Positions 56,139 through 64,000 of a stretch of 64,000 bases of DNA are shown in pieces. The notes under the pieces were generated by a model. That model was not told where the DNA came from, made no database searches, and was given only the letters and a program-made list of their open reading frames with translations. Position 1 is the first letter of the stretch, and each line of letters starts with the position of its first letter. A program made the position numbers and the translations under genes. The DNA is from Serratia grimesii NBRC 13537 (GTDB taxonomy: Bacteria > Pseudomonadota > Gammaproteobacteria > Enterobacterales > Enterobacteriaceae): positions 62,001 to 126,000 of the forward strand of contig NZ_BCTT01000014.1 of NCBI RefSeq assembly GCF_001590905.1. Direction: 5' to 3'.

Positions 56139-58163
56139 TTAACCTTCACCTTTAGCCTTGGCCAACTGGGCGCGAATATTCGCCAGATGGCTTTGACCTT
56201 TTTGCATCCGCTCTTGTGGACTGATCACCTTACGTTCACTTTCCCACGCCAGGTCATCCTGCGGTAGCTCCAACAAGAAACGGCTTGGCTCTGGCCGCAC
56301 CAGCTCACCATACTGACGACGCTCACGGCACAGAGTGAAAATCAGCTCCTTTTGAGCTCGCGTTATCCCCACATAGGCCAGGCGACGCTCTTCATCAACG
56401 TTATCCTCGTCAATACTGCTCTGGTGTGGCAGTAACCCCTCCTCCATTCCCACGAGGAAGACATAAGGGAACTCCAACCCTTTGGAGGCATGCAGTGTCA
56501 TCAACTGAACCTGATCCAGCTCCTCATCGCTTTCGCCGCGTTCCATCATGTCCCGCAGAGTAAAGCGCGTCACCACCTGCGTCAGCGTCATGGGTTCATC
56601 CAGCTCACTGCCTTCCAGCATTTCCGTCATCCAGCCAAACAACGTATTGACGTTTTTCATGCGCATCTCGGCGGCTTTCGGGCTGGGCGAGGTTTCAAAC
56701 AGCCAACTTTCGTAGTCTACGCCATGGATCAAATCGCGTACCGCGGCTACCGGTTCGCGATCCGCCAACTGGGCAATACCGTCCAGCCAATGGGTGAAAC
56801 GCTGCAAAGACTCCAGTCCGCGACCAGTCAGATGCTGACTCAGTCCAAGATCGAAACTGGCGCGGAACAGGCTTTTGTTACGTTGATTAGCCCATTCGCC
56901 CAGCTTTTGCAGCGTCGCCGGGCCAATTTCACGTTTCGGCGTATTGACGATCCGCAGGAACGCGCTGTCATCATCCTGGTTAGTCAGGACACGCAGGTAG
57001 GCCAACAGATCCTTGATTTCCGGCCGCGAGAAAAACGAGGTCCCCCCGGAAATCTTGTAAGGGATACGGTTTTGCATCAGCATTTTTTCAAACAACCGCG
57101 ATTGATGGTTGCCGCGATAGAGGATCGCATAATCGCCGTAGTTGGTTTTCTTCACGAAGTGATGGGCAATCAGCTCCCCAACAACGCGCTCGGCCTCATG
57201 ATCCTCATTATTGGCTGTCACCACCTTCAGCTCTTCACCATAGCCAAGCTCGGAAAATAACCGTTTTTCAAATACGTGCGGGTTATTGGCGATCAGGATA
57301 TTCGCCGCCTTCAAGATGCGTTCGCTGGAACGGTAATTCTGCTCCAGTTTGATCACCTGCAACGCCGGGAAGTCTTCTTTCAACAGCACCAGGTTTTGCG
57401 GACGTGCGCCGCGCCAAGAGTAGATCGACTGATCATCGTCTCCTACCACGGTAAAGCGTGCGCGATTACCCACCAACAGTTTCACTAACTCGTATTGACT
57501 GGTGTTGGTATCCTGATATTCATCCACCAACAGGTAACGAATACGATTCTGCCAACGTTCACGGACCTCTTCATTGCGCTGTAACAGCAGCGTCGGTAGC
57601 AGGATCAAATCGTCAAAATCCAGCACATTACAGGCACGCATATGTGCGTGATACAGGCCGTAACAATGTGCAAAAAGCTTGTCGCGTTCGGAACGTGCCA
57701 GCTCCATGGCCTTTTTGGGATCGACCAGGTCATTCTTCCAGTTGGAGATGGTGGAAATCAGCTGCGCCACCAACGTTTTGTCATTTTCCAGCCATTTCTC
57801 GGTCAGCTCTTTCAGCAATGCCAGCTGATCCTGATCGTCGAACAACGAGAAGTTAGACTTCATCTCCAACGCGGCATATTCACGTTTAATGATTTCCAGC
57901 CCCAGCGTGTGGAACGTAGAAATCATCAGTCCGCGTGCTTCTTTGCGCCCCATGGTTTGCGCCACACGCTCTTTCATCTCACGCGCAGCCTTATTGGTAA
58001 AGGTCACGGCGGCGATGTGCCGCGCCTGATAACCACAGTTATGGATCAGGTGAGCGATTTTGTTGGTGATGACGCGCGTCTTGCCGGAACCGGCACCGGC
58101 CAGCACCAGGCAGGGCCCGGTAACGAATTCGACGGCTTGTTGTTGGCTGGGGTTTAATCGCAT
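56139..58163 (-). CDS. rep: ATP-dependent DNA helicase Rep
   Basis: SF1 3'-5' helicase that travels with the replisome and clears protein roadblocks. It has 674 residues (E. coli 673), with Walker [16 protein letters not shown] (about 22-36), VDEYQDTN motif [13 protein letters not shown] motif [14 protein letters not shown] motif [17 protein letters not shown] motif V and VGITRAQ motif VI. It is a paralogue of uvrD in this same window but lacks the UvrD C-terminal Tudor-like domain. It is divergent from ppiC. Confidence 0.97.
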   Translation of the reverse strand: MRLNPSQQQAVEFVTGPCLVLAGAGSGKTRVITNKIAHLIHNCGYQARHIAAVTFTNKAAREMKERVAQTMGRKEARGLMISTFHTLGLEIIKREYAALEMKSNFSLFDDQDQLALLKELTEKWLENDKTLVAQLISTISNWKNDLVDPKKAMELARSERDKLFAHCYGLYHAHMRACNVLDFDDLILLPTLLLQRNEEVRERWQNRIRYLLVDEYQDTNTSQYELVKLLVGNRARFTVVGDDDQSIYSWRGARPQNLVLLKEDFPALQVIKLEQNYRSSERILKAANILIANNPHVFEKRLFSELGYGEELKVVTANNEDHEAERVVGELIAHHFVKKTNYGDYAILYRGNHQSRLFEKMLMQNRIPYKISGGTSFFSRPEIKDLLAYLRVLTNQDDDSAFLRIVNTPKREIGPATLQKLGEWANQRNKSLFRASFDLGLSQHLTGRGLESLQRFTHWLDGIAQLADREPVAAVRDLIHGVDYESWLFETSPSPKAAEMRMKNVNTLFGWMTEMLEGSELDEPMTLTQVVTRFTLRDMMERGESDEELDQVQLMTLHASKGLEFPYVFLVGMEEGLLPHQSSIDEDNVDEERRLAYVGITRAQKELIFTLCRERRQYGELVRPEPSRFLLELPQDDLAWESERKVISPQERMQKGQSHLANIRAQLAKAKGEG

Positions 58164-58272
58164 GGCGCTTTATTGCTCGACTTTTTAACGTGGAAGAGGA
58201 TTGTAGCAGAAAGCGTCGATGAGATTTAACGGGTATAATCAGCGCAATTTCTGTATCGATAAAGGCAATACC

Positions 58273-58554
58273 ATGGCAAAGACGGCGTGCGCCCTGCACA
58301 TTCTGGTAGATAATGAAAAACTGGCCGATGAACTGCTGGCCAAGCTTAAACGCGGTGTCAGCTTTGACACGCTGGCGCGCAAATACTCAACGTGCCCGTC
58401 AAAACGTAACGGCGGCTCTTTAGGCGAATTCAACAAGGGCACCATGGTGGCGGCCTTCGATAAAGCGGTGTTCAGCATTCCATTGTTGAAGCCCTACGGC
58501 CCGGTGAAAACCCAGTTCGGCTACCACATCATCAAAGTGCTGTACCGTAACTAA
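58273..58554 (+). CDS. ppiC: Peptidyl-prolyl cis-trans isomerase C (parvulin)
   Basis: A 93-residue cytoplasmic parvulin. The family sequence runs [19 protein letters not shown], then [23 protein letters not shown] (active-site region) and [18 protein letters not shown] at the end. The ATG at 58273 is the standard start; the frame to 58219 adds 18 unconserved residues. It is divergent from rep as in E. coli, but the next gene is yhjJ rather than ilvC. Confidence 0.95.
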   Translation: MAKTACALHILVDNEKLADELLAKLKRGVSFDTLARKYSTCPSKRNGGSLGEFNKGTMVAAFDKAVFSIPLLKPYGPVKTQFGYHIIKVLYRN

Positions 58555-58570
58555 GGGGGCAAATGCCCCC
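58555..58570. terminator. Short hairpin, ppiC/yhjJ
   Basis: GGGGGC-AAAT-GCCCCC begins on the base after the ppiC stop and lies 7 bases from the yhjJ stop. It has no T-run. Confidence 0.55.
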
Positions 58571-58577
58571 CCTGTCG

Positions 58578-60071
58578 TTACTGTGCGCTAGTCTCTGGTG
58601 CGGGCGCAGTGTCGGTCGGTTTGACCTCTTCTGACACCACTGCAGGGGCCGGAGACATAATGCCGTTATAGGTTTCCTGTAACTGCTTCATGCTCATCTC
58701 TGGCTCGCCCTTCGGCTGCATCAACACCAACGTCGCATCTTGTGAAAGTTGCAGTTTCAGCTCCTGGTTCAGTGCTTCAAGCGTTAACCCGCTCAAGAAC
58801 TCCTGACGCAGTTTCTGATACTGCTCTGGCGCAATATCTACGACACCACTTTGTTGCGAGCGCAAACGCTGGCTCATCAACACGTCCGTATCGGTGCGGG
58901 CATAGGTGGCGAACAACTTGCTCAATTGATCGTTCTTCTGCGCCAGCAGAGCGTTAAACTCCTCCTGCGACAACCCATTGTTACGCACGTTCGCCAGCTC
59001 TCTAGCAATAAAGCTCAGGCTGTTATTCAGATTGTTATTCGGCGTGTCGAGATGGATAGCACATTGGGCACGTTGGTATTGCACGCGGCAATCGAAGCCC
59101 AAATGCAGGTTTTTCTGGTCGCTCTTTTCCAGCACCTGTTGGAGATGCCAGAACAACGCCTCACGCGCCATATCACCGCGCCAATAGCGGCTCAGGTTTT
59201 GCGAATCGCGGATCGGATGCCAGGGTGCATCCCACATAATCGACAACGTATCCTGCTTAACCTGTTCACTGATCAGGCTAACCGGTTGCGGTGGCAACGG
59301 CGTCAACGTCGGCATCAGAGCGGGCGTTTCACGTTTGCCTTTCAGCGGCGAGAAAGCTTTGTTGATTTGTTCACCCAGGCTGCGGCTGTCTACCTTACCC
59401 ACAACGTATAACGTCATCGCGTCCGGGGTGTACCACTGCTGGTAGAATTTCTTCAATTGGTCGACATTCACCGGCCGTTTCGGCGGTTGAGCCGGATCAT
59501 GCGCCAACAGCGTCGAGCCTTTCAGACGATAGCGCCACCAGGCATCTTTTGGGTTCGGTGGGAAAGTACCAACCGGATCGACGCTAGAGTTCATCACCGC
59601 ATGCAGCGTATGTTCGTCAATCGCCAGTTTGCCGGTGGTGTCGGAAAGCCACGTCAGTGCCTCTTTCAGCAAATCTGGGCGGTTATTCGGCAAGCTGAGA
59701 TTATAAATGGTGAAGTCATAAGAGCTGATGGCCGGAGGCAAAGGTCGCTCGCTGTCCACGCTCTGTTGCCACAGTGAACGTAACTGCGGTGGCGTAAAGC
59801 TTTCGCTGCGCGCGAGCGACAGGCGCGGCAGCAGATGGGCAAAGCCAATCTGCTGCGAAGACTCGACTAAAGAGCCAGTGTTGACCATCAACCGCAACTC
59901 GACGCGATCACTCGGCCGTTGTGGCGTATCTAGTATCTGCCATGAAAACCCGTTGGCCAACGCCCCCTGCTGCCAGGCAGGATCGGGTTGTAGTGCTTCA
60001 GCCTGCACGCTGCTGTTGGCTGCAGCCAACAGCAGCCCACCTACTATGAGATGAATTCTGGTGCCCTGCAT
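58578..60071 (-). CDS. yhjJ: YhjJ, M16-like periplasmic protein without the zinc motif
   Basis: A 497-residue exported protein (E. coli YhjJ 498) of the M16 (insulinase-like) family. The signal peptide ends near SVQAEA. The place of the catalytic HxxEH is taken by HLLPR (GFAHLLPRLSLARS, about residue 78), so it should not act as a zinc protease. The second M16-like domain follows YTPDAMTLYVVGKVD. The C-terminus is Pro/Thr/Ala-rich. It follows dctA on the same strand as in E. coli. The function is unknown. Confidence 0.9.
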   Translation of the reverse strand: MQGTRIHLIVGGLLLAAANSSVQAEALQPDPAWQQGALANGFSWQILDTPQRPSDRVELRLMVNTGSLVESSQQIGFAHLLPRLSLARSESFTPPQLRSLWQQSVDSERPLPPAISSYDFTIYNLSLPNNRPDLLKEALTWLSDTTGKLAIDEHTLHAVMNSSVDPVGTFPPNPKDAWWRYRLKGSTLLAHDPAQPPKRPVNVDQLKKFYQQWYTPDAMTLYVVGKVDSRSLGEQINKAFSPLKGKRETPALMPTLTPLPPQPVSLISEQVKQDTLSIMWDAPWHPIRDSQNLSRYWRGDMAREALFWHLQQVLEKSDQKNLHLGFDCRVQYQRAQCAIHLDTPNNNLNNSLSFIARELANVRNNGLSQEEFNALLAQKNDQLSKLFATYARTDTDVLMSQRLRSQQSGVVDIAPEQYQKLRQEFLSGLTLEALNQELKLQLSQDATLVLMQPKGEPEMSMKQLQETYNGIMSPAPAVVSEEVKPTDTAPAPETSAQ

Positions 60072-60311
60072 GTGAACCCCTACTTAATTACTATCCAATT
60101 TCTTTATGCAAATGCGGATATTCCATTCACCGGAATATTAGGCTGCGACAAACAGCCTACAAATACGCCCTGAGTTTCACAGTGGGGCGGAAAGCAGAAA
60201 GTGTACCATCGAGTTAGACCGCGCGCCTTTGCGGATGTCACTCATTAGTGTGAAAAATAATGGATAACCGATTTTTTAATGCAAGAATTCATTACGCGGG
60301 GGGATAAAACG

Positions 60312-60337
60312 TCACCGGCTGCGGCTGCAACCGGTGA
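60312..60337 (-). terminator. dctA terminator
   Basis: TCACCGG...CCGGTGA on the minus strand, a 7-bp stem with a 12-base loop, followed by CGTTTTATCC, 13 bases beyond the dctA stop. Confidence 0.7.
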
Positions 60338-60350
60338 TTTGAGGATTAAA

Positions 60351-61640
60351 TCAGGCTGAAGGCAGCGTTTTATCGGCACCTGTTCCTTGCTTGTTGGACA
60401 AGGTGTCTTGCAGTTGCTTTTCATCCAACTGTTTACACCATTTAGCCACTACAACCGTTGCTACACCATTACCGACCAGGTTAGTCAGCGCACGGGCTTC
60501 AGACATGAAGCGATCAATGCCCAGAATTAACGCCAAACCGGCCAACGGCAAGTGGCCGACAGCAGAAATAGTAGCAGCCAGCACGATAAAGCCACTACCG
60601 GTCACTCCTGCAGCCCCTTTAGAGGACAGCAACAGCACCACCAACAGAGTCACCTGATGCACGATGTCCATATGAGTGTTGGTCGCCTGCGCAATAAACA
60701 CGGCCGCCATAGTCAGGTAGATTGAGGTCCCATCCAGGTTAAATGAGTAGCCGGTCGGAATAACCAAGCCCACCACCGACTTCTTACAGCCCAATTTTTC
60801 CATTTTATCGAGCATACGTGGCAGCACCGACTCGGAAGAAGACGTTCCGAGTACGATCAGCAGCTCTTCTTTTATATATCGAACAAATTTGAAAATACTG
60901 AAGCCGTTGGCGCGGGCAATGGAGCCCAGAACCACCACCACGAACAGCACGCAGGTAAGATAGAAACAGGCAATCAATTGACCGAGCTGCAACAACGTAC
61001 CTACGCCGTATTTACCGATAGTAAACGCCATCGCCCCGAAAGCACCCAGTGGTGCCAGACGCATAATCATATTGATAATGCCGAAGATCACGCGAGAGAA
61101 ACTATCGATAACGTTGAAGATCAGTTGGCCTTTGTCACCCAGGCGATGCAGGGCAAAGCCGAACAGTACGGCAAACAGCAGTACCTGAAGAATGTTGCCA
61201 CTGGCGAAGGCACCGATAACGCTACCAGGGATGATATCCAGCAAGAATGGAATGATGCCCTGCTGCTGGGCCTGTTCCGCATAAACTGCCACCGCCTTGG
61301 CATCCAAAGTACCTGGATCGATGTTCATCCCAGCGCCCGGTTGGACCAGGTTAACAATCAGCAGACCAATAAGCAGTGCAATGGTACTGACGATTTCAAA
61401 ATAGAGCAGTGCGATCGCACCGGTACGGCCGACGGCCTTCATGCTCTCCATACCCGCGATGCCCGTCACCACAGTACAGAAGATCACCGGCGCGATGATC
61501 ATTTTAATCAGTTTAACGAATCCATCGCCCAGAGGTTTCATCTGTGCGCCAATGTCAGGATAAAAATGACCAAGCAGGATGCCCAGCGTAATCGCCGTTA
61601 ACACCTGAAAATAGAGGCTCTTAAAGATAGTGAGTTTCAT
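60351..61640 (-). CDS. dctA: C4-dicarboxylate:proton symporter DctA
   Basis: Aerobic importer of succinate, fumarate, malate and aspartate, DAACS family, inner membrane. It has 429 residues (E. coli 428) from the ATG at 61640, preceded by AAGGA. Signatures are [21 protein letters not shown], the substrate-binding [13 protein letters not shown] hairpin and [12 protein letters not shown]. Codons upstream to 61667 are not conserved. It lies between an HmsP/PdeK-type gene and yhjJ, the E. coli order. Confidence 0.97.
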   Translation of the reverse strand: MKLTIFKSLYFQVLTAITLGILLGHFYPDIGAQMKPLGDGFVKLIKMIIAPVIFCTVVTGIAGMESMKAVGRTGAIALLYFEIVSTIALLIGLLIVNLVQPGAGMNIDPGTLDAKAVAVYAEQAQQQGIIPFLLDIIPGSVIGAFASGNILQVLLFAVLFGFALHRLGDKGQLIFNVIDSFSRVIFGIINMIMRLAPLGAFGAMAFTIGKYGVGTLLQLGQLIACFYLTCVLFVVVVLGSIARANGFSIFKFVRYIKEELLIVLGTSSSESVLPRMLDKMEKLGCKKSVVGLVIPTGYSFNLDGTSIYLTMAAVFIAQATNTHMDIVHQVTLLVVLLLSSKGAAGVTGSGFIVLAATISAVGHLPLAGLALILGIDRFMSEARALTNLVGNGVATVVVAKWCKQLDEKQLQDTLSNKQGTGADKTLPSA

Positions 61641-61888
61641 ATGAACATCCTTTGGGGGGGAAGACACGCACCAGGCGGTATTCTAGTTATCTCGCCTGTT
61701 CATCGCTTGCGCGGAAAATAACACCCACCTAACAACATGGAAATAATTTGTTGCACCCATAGATACATGTTGATACGAATTTAAGAGCTGAAACGCGCCA
61801 GCCCAAATGCAAGGTTGTAAATTACGTAAGCATTTCTTTGCACTAACTCAAAAGCGGTAGTAAAGATCAGCATTGTAGGACGAGATAG

Positions 61889-61918
61889 CTCTCGGGCGAC
61901 ACCTGCATCGTCCGAGAG
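61889..61918 (-). terminator. Hairpin after the hmsP/pdeK-type gene
   Basis: CTCTCGG...CCGAGAG with additional pairing of TCG/CGA inside, about 16 bases after the stop codon. It has no T-run. The rest of the gap to dctA (61641-61888) shows no clear CRP or other site. Confidence 0.5.
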
Positions 61919-61933
61919 ATGAGGAAGGGTAAA

Positions 61934-63940
61934 TCAGGCAGGCGGTTGGCAAAACTCGGCTTCAAACTCACTGCGTGGCAGCGGGCGAGCAAACAAGAAG
62001 CCTTGTCCACTATGAATACCGTGCCGCAACAACCAATCGCGTTGTTCTGTATTTTCGACGCCTTCAGCCATCACTGGCAGCGCCAACACCTCAGAAATAG
62101 AACTGACGATACGCACCATAGCGTCATCGTTCGGTAATCCCTGAATAAAGCTCTTGTCGATTTTAATCAAATCGATCGGCAGGCATTTCAATCGGTTCAG
62201 ATAATTCAGGCTGGAATATCCCATACCAAAATCATCCAATGCAATGGACAGCCCCAGGTCGTGCAACTCCCGCAACAGCGCCAATGCACGATCGAGATCG
62301 TCAATACGTACCGTCTCGGTAATTTCCAGCAGCAACTTGCGCGGATCAATATGGTGTTGCGCGAGCACACTTTTCAGATGCGGGATAAAATCCTCATGCT
62401 TCATTTGGATAGGAGACACATTGACCGCCAACGGCATTGTGATACCACGGCTCTGCCAATCAGCCAAGATACGGCATGCTTCCTCCAGCACCCAGTTGCC
62501 GAGTGGCACAATCACTCCAAGTTCTTCAGCTAACGGAATCACATCTGCCGGTAGGGTATAGCTGCCGTCATACTGTTGCCAACGCAGCAGCGCTTCAGCG
62601 CCTATTACCGCATTGGACTGCATATCTATCTGTGGCTGCAAAAATAGCGTAAATCGACGCTGTTCAATGGCCTGCAGAATTTCGCTTTCCTGTGTCAGTC
62701 GCTTTTGGGTACGCTCAGTCAGGCTCGGCTCGAAAAACAGCACCTGATTTTTACCTTCACGGTGTGCTGACATCATTGCCGAAGTAGCGCTACGAAGGAG
62801 TTGTTCCGCACTTTCCCCCGAATTGAGGTAATGCGCGATACCGATGCTGGCACTTGGTCGCAACGGCATTTCCTGCAAGCTCAGCGGTGCGTTGATCTGT
62901 GCCATGATACGGCGTGCCAATTGCATGGCATGGAATGGGCGCTCAACGCCTTTGGCCAGAATGGCAAACTCGGTGTTGCTCAACTGCGCCAATACGCCGT
63001 TTTCATCGATACACTCACGCAACTTCTTCGCCAGCGTCAGTAACAGCGATTCTCGCATCACCGGATTGAGCACGCCCGATGCCTCGTGCAAGGTTTCAAT
63101 GCCGATAACCAGCAGATTAAAACGCTCGGGCCGCAGACTAGAGGCAATATGCTGCTCCAACAACGCGGTAAACAGCGCTTGGTTCGGCAACTCGGTGACC
63201 GGATGGCGAGTGCTCATACGACTCATTTCCGCATAGGCTTTTGCCAGCCGCTGCTGATTGCGGTTGTAGTTACGCACCAACAACCCCAGCTCATCGTCCT
63301 GATGCAGCGCTGGCAGCATCAGTTGGTGATACGGCGCTTCTTCCTGCGAAATATTTTCCAGCTCTTTGGCCATTGCCCGCAGCGGGTGCACCATCAGTCG
63401 GTTCATACACCAACTAATGGCGACCGACAGGATCAATGCCAACAGTAAGTAGGTCGACAGCATGGTCGACAATATACTGAGAATAAATTGGTACATGCGG
63501 AACGAATCGGCCTGCAGCACCAGATAAGCCAACGGCTGTGGGTTGGCTGGCACACGCTCCAGCGAATAGAGCGGAACAGAAATCTGGATCGGTAGCTCAA
63601 ACAGGCGAGCGATCAGCGTTGGAACTGGCCGTTCCGGCGGGAAATTGGCGTGTAATGCCTGAAATTCGTTCGGCAACACGATATCCGCACGCGTCAGGAT
63701 CCCCACCGGCAGCAATGTGTTCAGCACACGCTTGGTTTCGGGCACGTCCATGCGCAGAACCGCTTCCGCCAGAGGCTGGCGCACGGAGTGAGCAATATTT
63801 TCCAGTTGCTGGGCATAGTCATCCCTGCGCTGCTGCACAAAATGGAATAACTGGATCACGATAAAGATGCAGATCGTCACCAGCGCCACACCGGACACCG
63901 TTGCCATCTGTTTAATCGTTAATGAACGCCTGACCCGCAA
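61934..63940 (-). CDS. hmsP: HmsP/PdeK-type c-di-GMP phosphodiesterase (degenerate GGDEF + EAL)
   Basis: Inner-membrane protein, 668 residues, with one N-terminal helix (about 13-30), a periplasmic sensor region, a second helix (about 150-175), a HAMP-like linker, a GGDEF-type domain and an EAL domain. The GGDEF site is degenerate (SNTEF), while the EAL set is intact: GAEALLRW, AVNVS, LLEITET, LDDFGMGYSSL, IKIDKSF, AEGVE and Q in SGQGF. It should therefore break down c-di-GMP, as HmsP does to limit biofilm in Yersinia. The start is TTG at 63940, after GGAG. The E. coli homologue is yhjK/pdeK, next to dctA. Confidence 0.92.
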   Translation of the reverse strand: MRVRRSLTIKQMATVSGVALVTICIFIVIQLFHFVQQRRDDYAQQLENIAHSVRQPLAEAVLRMDVPETKRVLNTLLPVGILTRADIVLPNEFQALHANFPPERPVPTLIARLFELPIQISVPLYSLERVPANPQPLAYLVLQADSFRMYQFILSILSTMLSTYLLLALILSVAISWCMNRLMVHPLRAMAKELENISQEEAPYHQLMLPALHQDDELGLLVRNYNRNQQRLAKAYAEMSRMSTRHPVTELPNQALFTALLEQHIASSLRPERFNLLVIGIETLHEASGVLNPVMRESLLLTLAKKLRECIDENGVLAQLSNTEFAILAKGVERPFHAMQLARRIMAQINAPLSLQEMPLRPSASIGIAHYLNSGESAEQLLRSATSAMMSAHREGKNQVLFFEPSLTERTQKRLTQESEILQAIEQRRFTLFLQPQIDMQSNAVIGAEALLRWQQYDGSYTLPADVIPLAEELGVIVPLGNWVLEEACRILADWQSRGITMPLAVNVSPIQMKHEDFIPHLKSVLAQHHIDPRKLLLEITETVRIDDLDRALALLRELHDLGLSIALDDFGMGYSSLNYLNRLKCLPIDLIKIDKSFIQGLPNDDAMVRIVSSISEVLALPVMAEGVENTEQRDWLLRHGIHSGQGFLFARPLPRSEFEAEFCQPPA

Positions 63941-63973
63941 ACCTGCTCTCCGCTAATTCGGGCTGAAATAAAA

Positions 63974-63998
63974 AAGGGATGAAGAATACCCATCCCTT
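63974..63998 (-). terminator. Terminator of the next upstream minus-strand gene
   Basis: AAGGGATG...CATCCCTT on the minus strand with T-run TTTTTTATTT. It marks the 3' end of a gene lying beyond the window's right edge. Confidence 0.8.
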
Positions 63999-64000
63999 GG

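Noticed and set aside
56490-57260. 256-codon plus-strand frame inside rep
   Set aside because: It is the antisense shadow of a fully conserved helicase gene, with no ribosome-binding site or family match. The same holds for the long frames opposite glpC, cyaA, rffH, rffG and wecB.

Overview
The window is core chromosome of a gamma-proteobacterium of the order Enterobacterales. Gene order and protein lengths follow Escherichia coli closely, but several junctions differ. Together with sigma-54 control of glmZ and an HmsP-type phosphodiesterase, this points to Yersiniaceae, most likely Serratia. The genus is an inference; no rRNA gene is present. No prophage, CRISPR array, transposase gene or toxin-antitoxin pair was seen.

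Layout. 1-3.3 kb: 3' end of zntA, tusA, the queuosine-precursor transporter yhhQ (with a candidate preQ1 riboswitch), a GNAT enzyme and dcrB. 3.3-10.4 kb: glycerol-3-phosphate block, glpABC divergent from glpTQ around a CRP/GlpR control region. 10.6-18.3 kb: yigL-pldB, rhtB, rhtC-recQ-pldA, yigI, rarD. 18.3-27 kb: an AbrB-family membrane protein, corA with a long leader, a WbuC-type cupin, uvrD with a LexA box, and the operon lptM-dapF-yigA-xerC-yigB. 27-34.4 kb: cyaY, cyaA and the divergent hemCDXY operon. 34.6-35.9 kb: the sRNA glmZ with a sigma-54 promoter and GlrR sites, and the tRNA operon argX-hisR-leuT-proM. 36-50.7 kb: thrP and the complete 12-gene enterobacterial common antigen operon wecA to wecG. 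51-58.6 kb: rho, trxA, rhlB-gppA, rep, ppiC. 58.6-64 kb: yhjJ, dctA and an hmsP/pdeK-type c-di-GMP phosphodiesterase gene.

The least explained feature is a pair of 139-140 bp structured repeats, one after glpT and one after hemY, in opposite orientations. Each is flanked by two copies of the host gene's own terminator stem-loop: 21 bp, exact after hemY and with one mismatch after glpT. In both places the copy nearer the gene lacks the T-run and the far copy has it. Inside the repeat a long hairpin carries a compensatory base-pair change between copies. This looks like a small non-autonomous mobile element that inserts into intrinsic terminators, duplicates them and becomes part of the mRNA 3' end. 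Other leads are the riboswitch-like leader of yhhQ, the corA leader with a 24-codon ORF abutting a hairpin, and a degenerate copy of the tRNA-Pro 3' end beside proM.

All calls come from reading the sequence and from memory of the families; no search or folding program was run.
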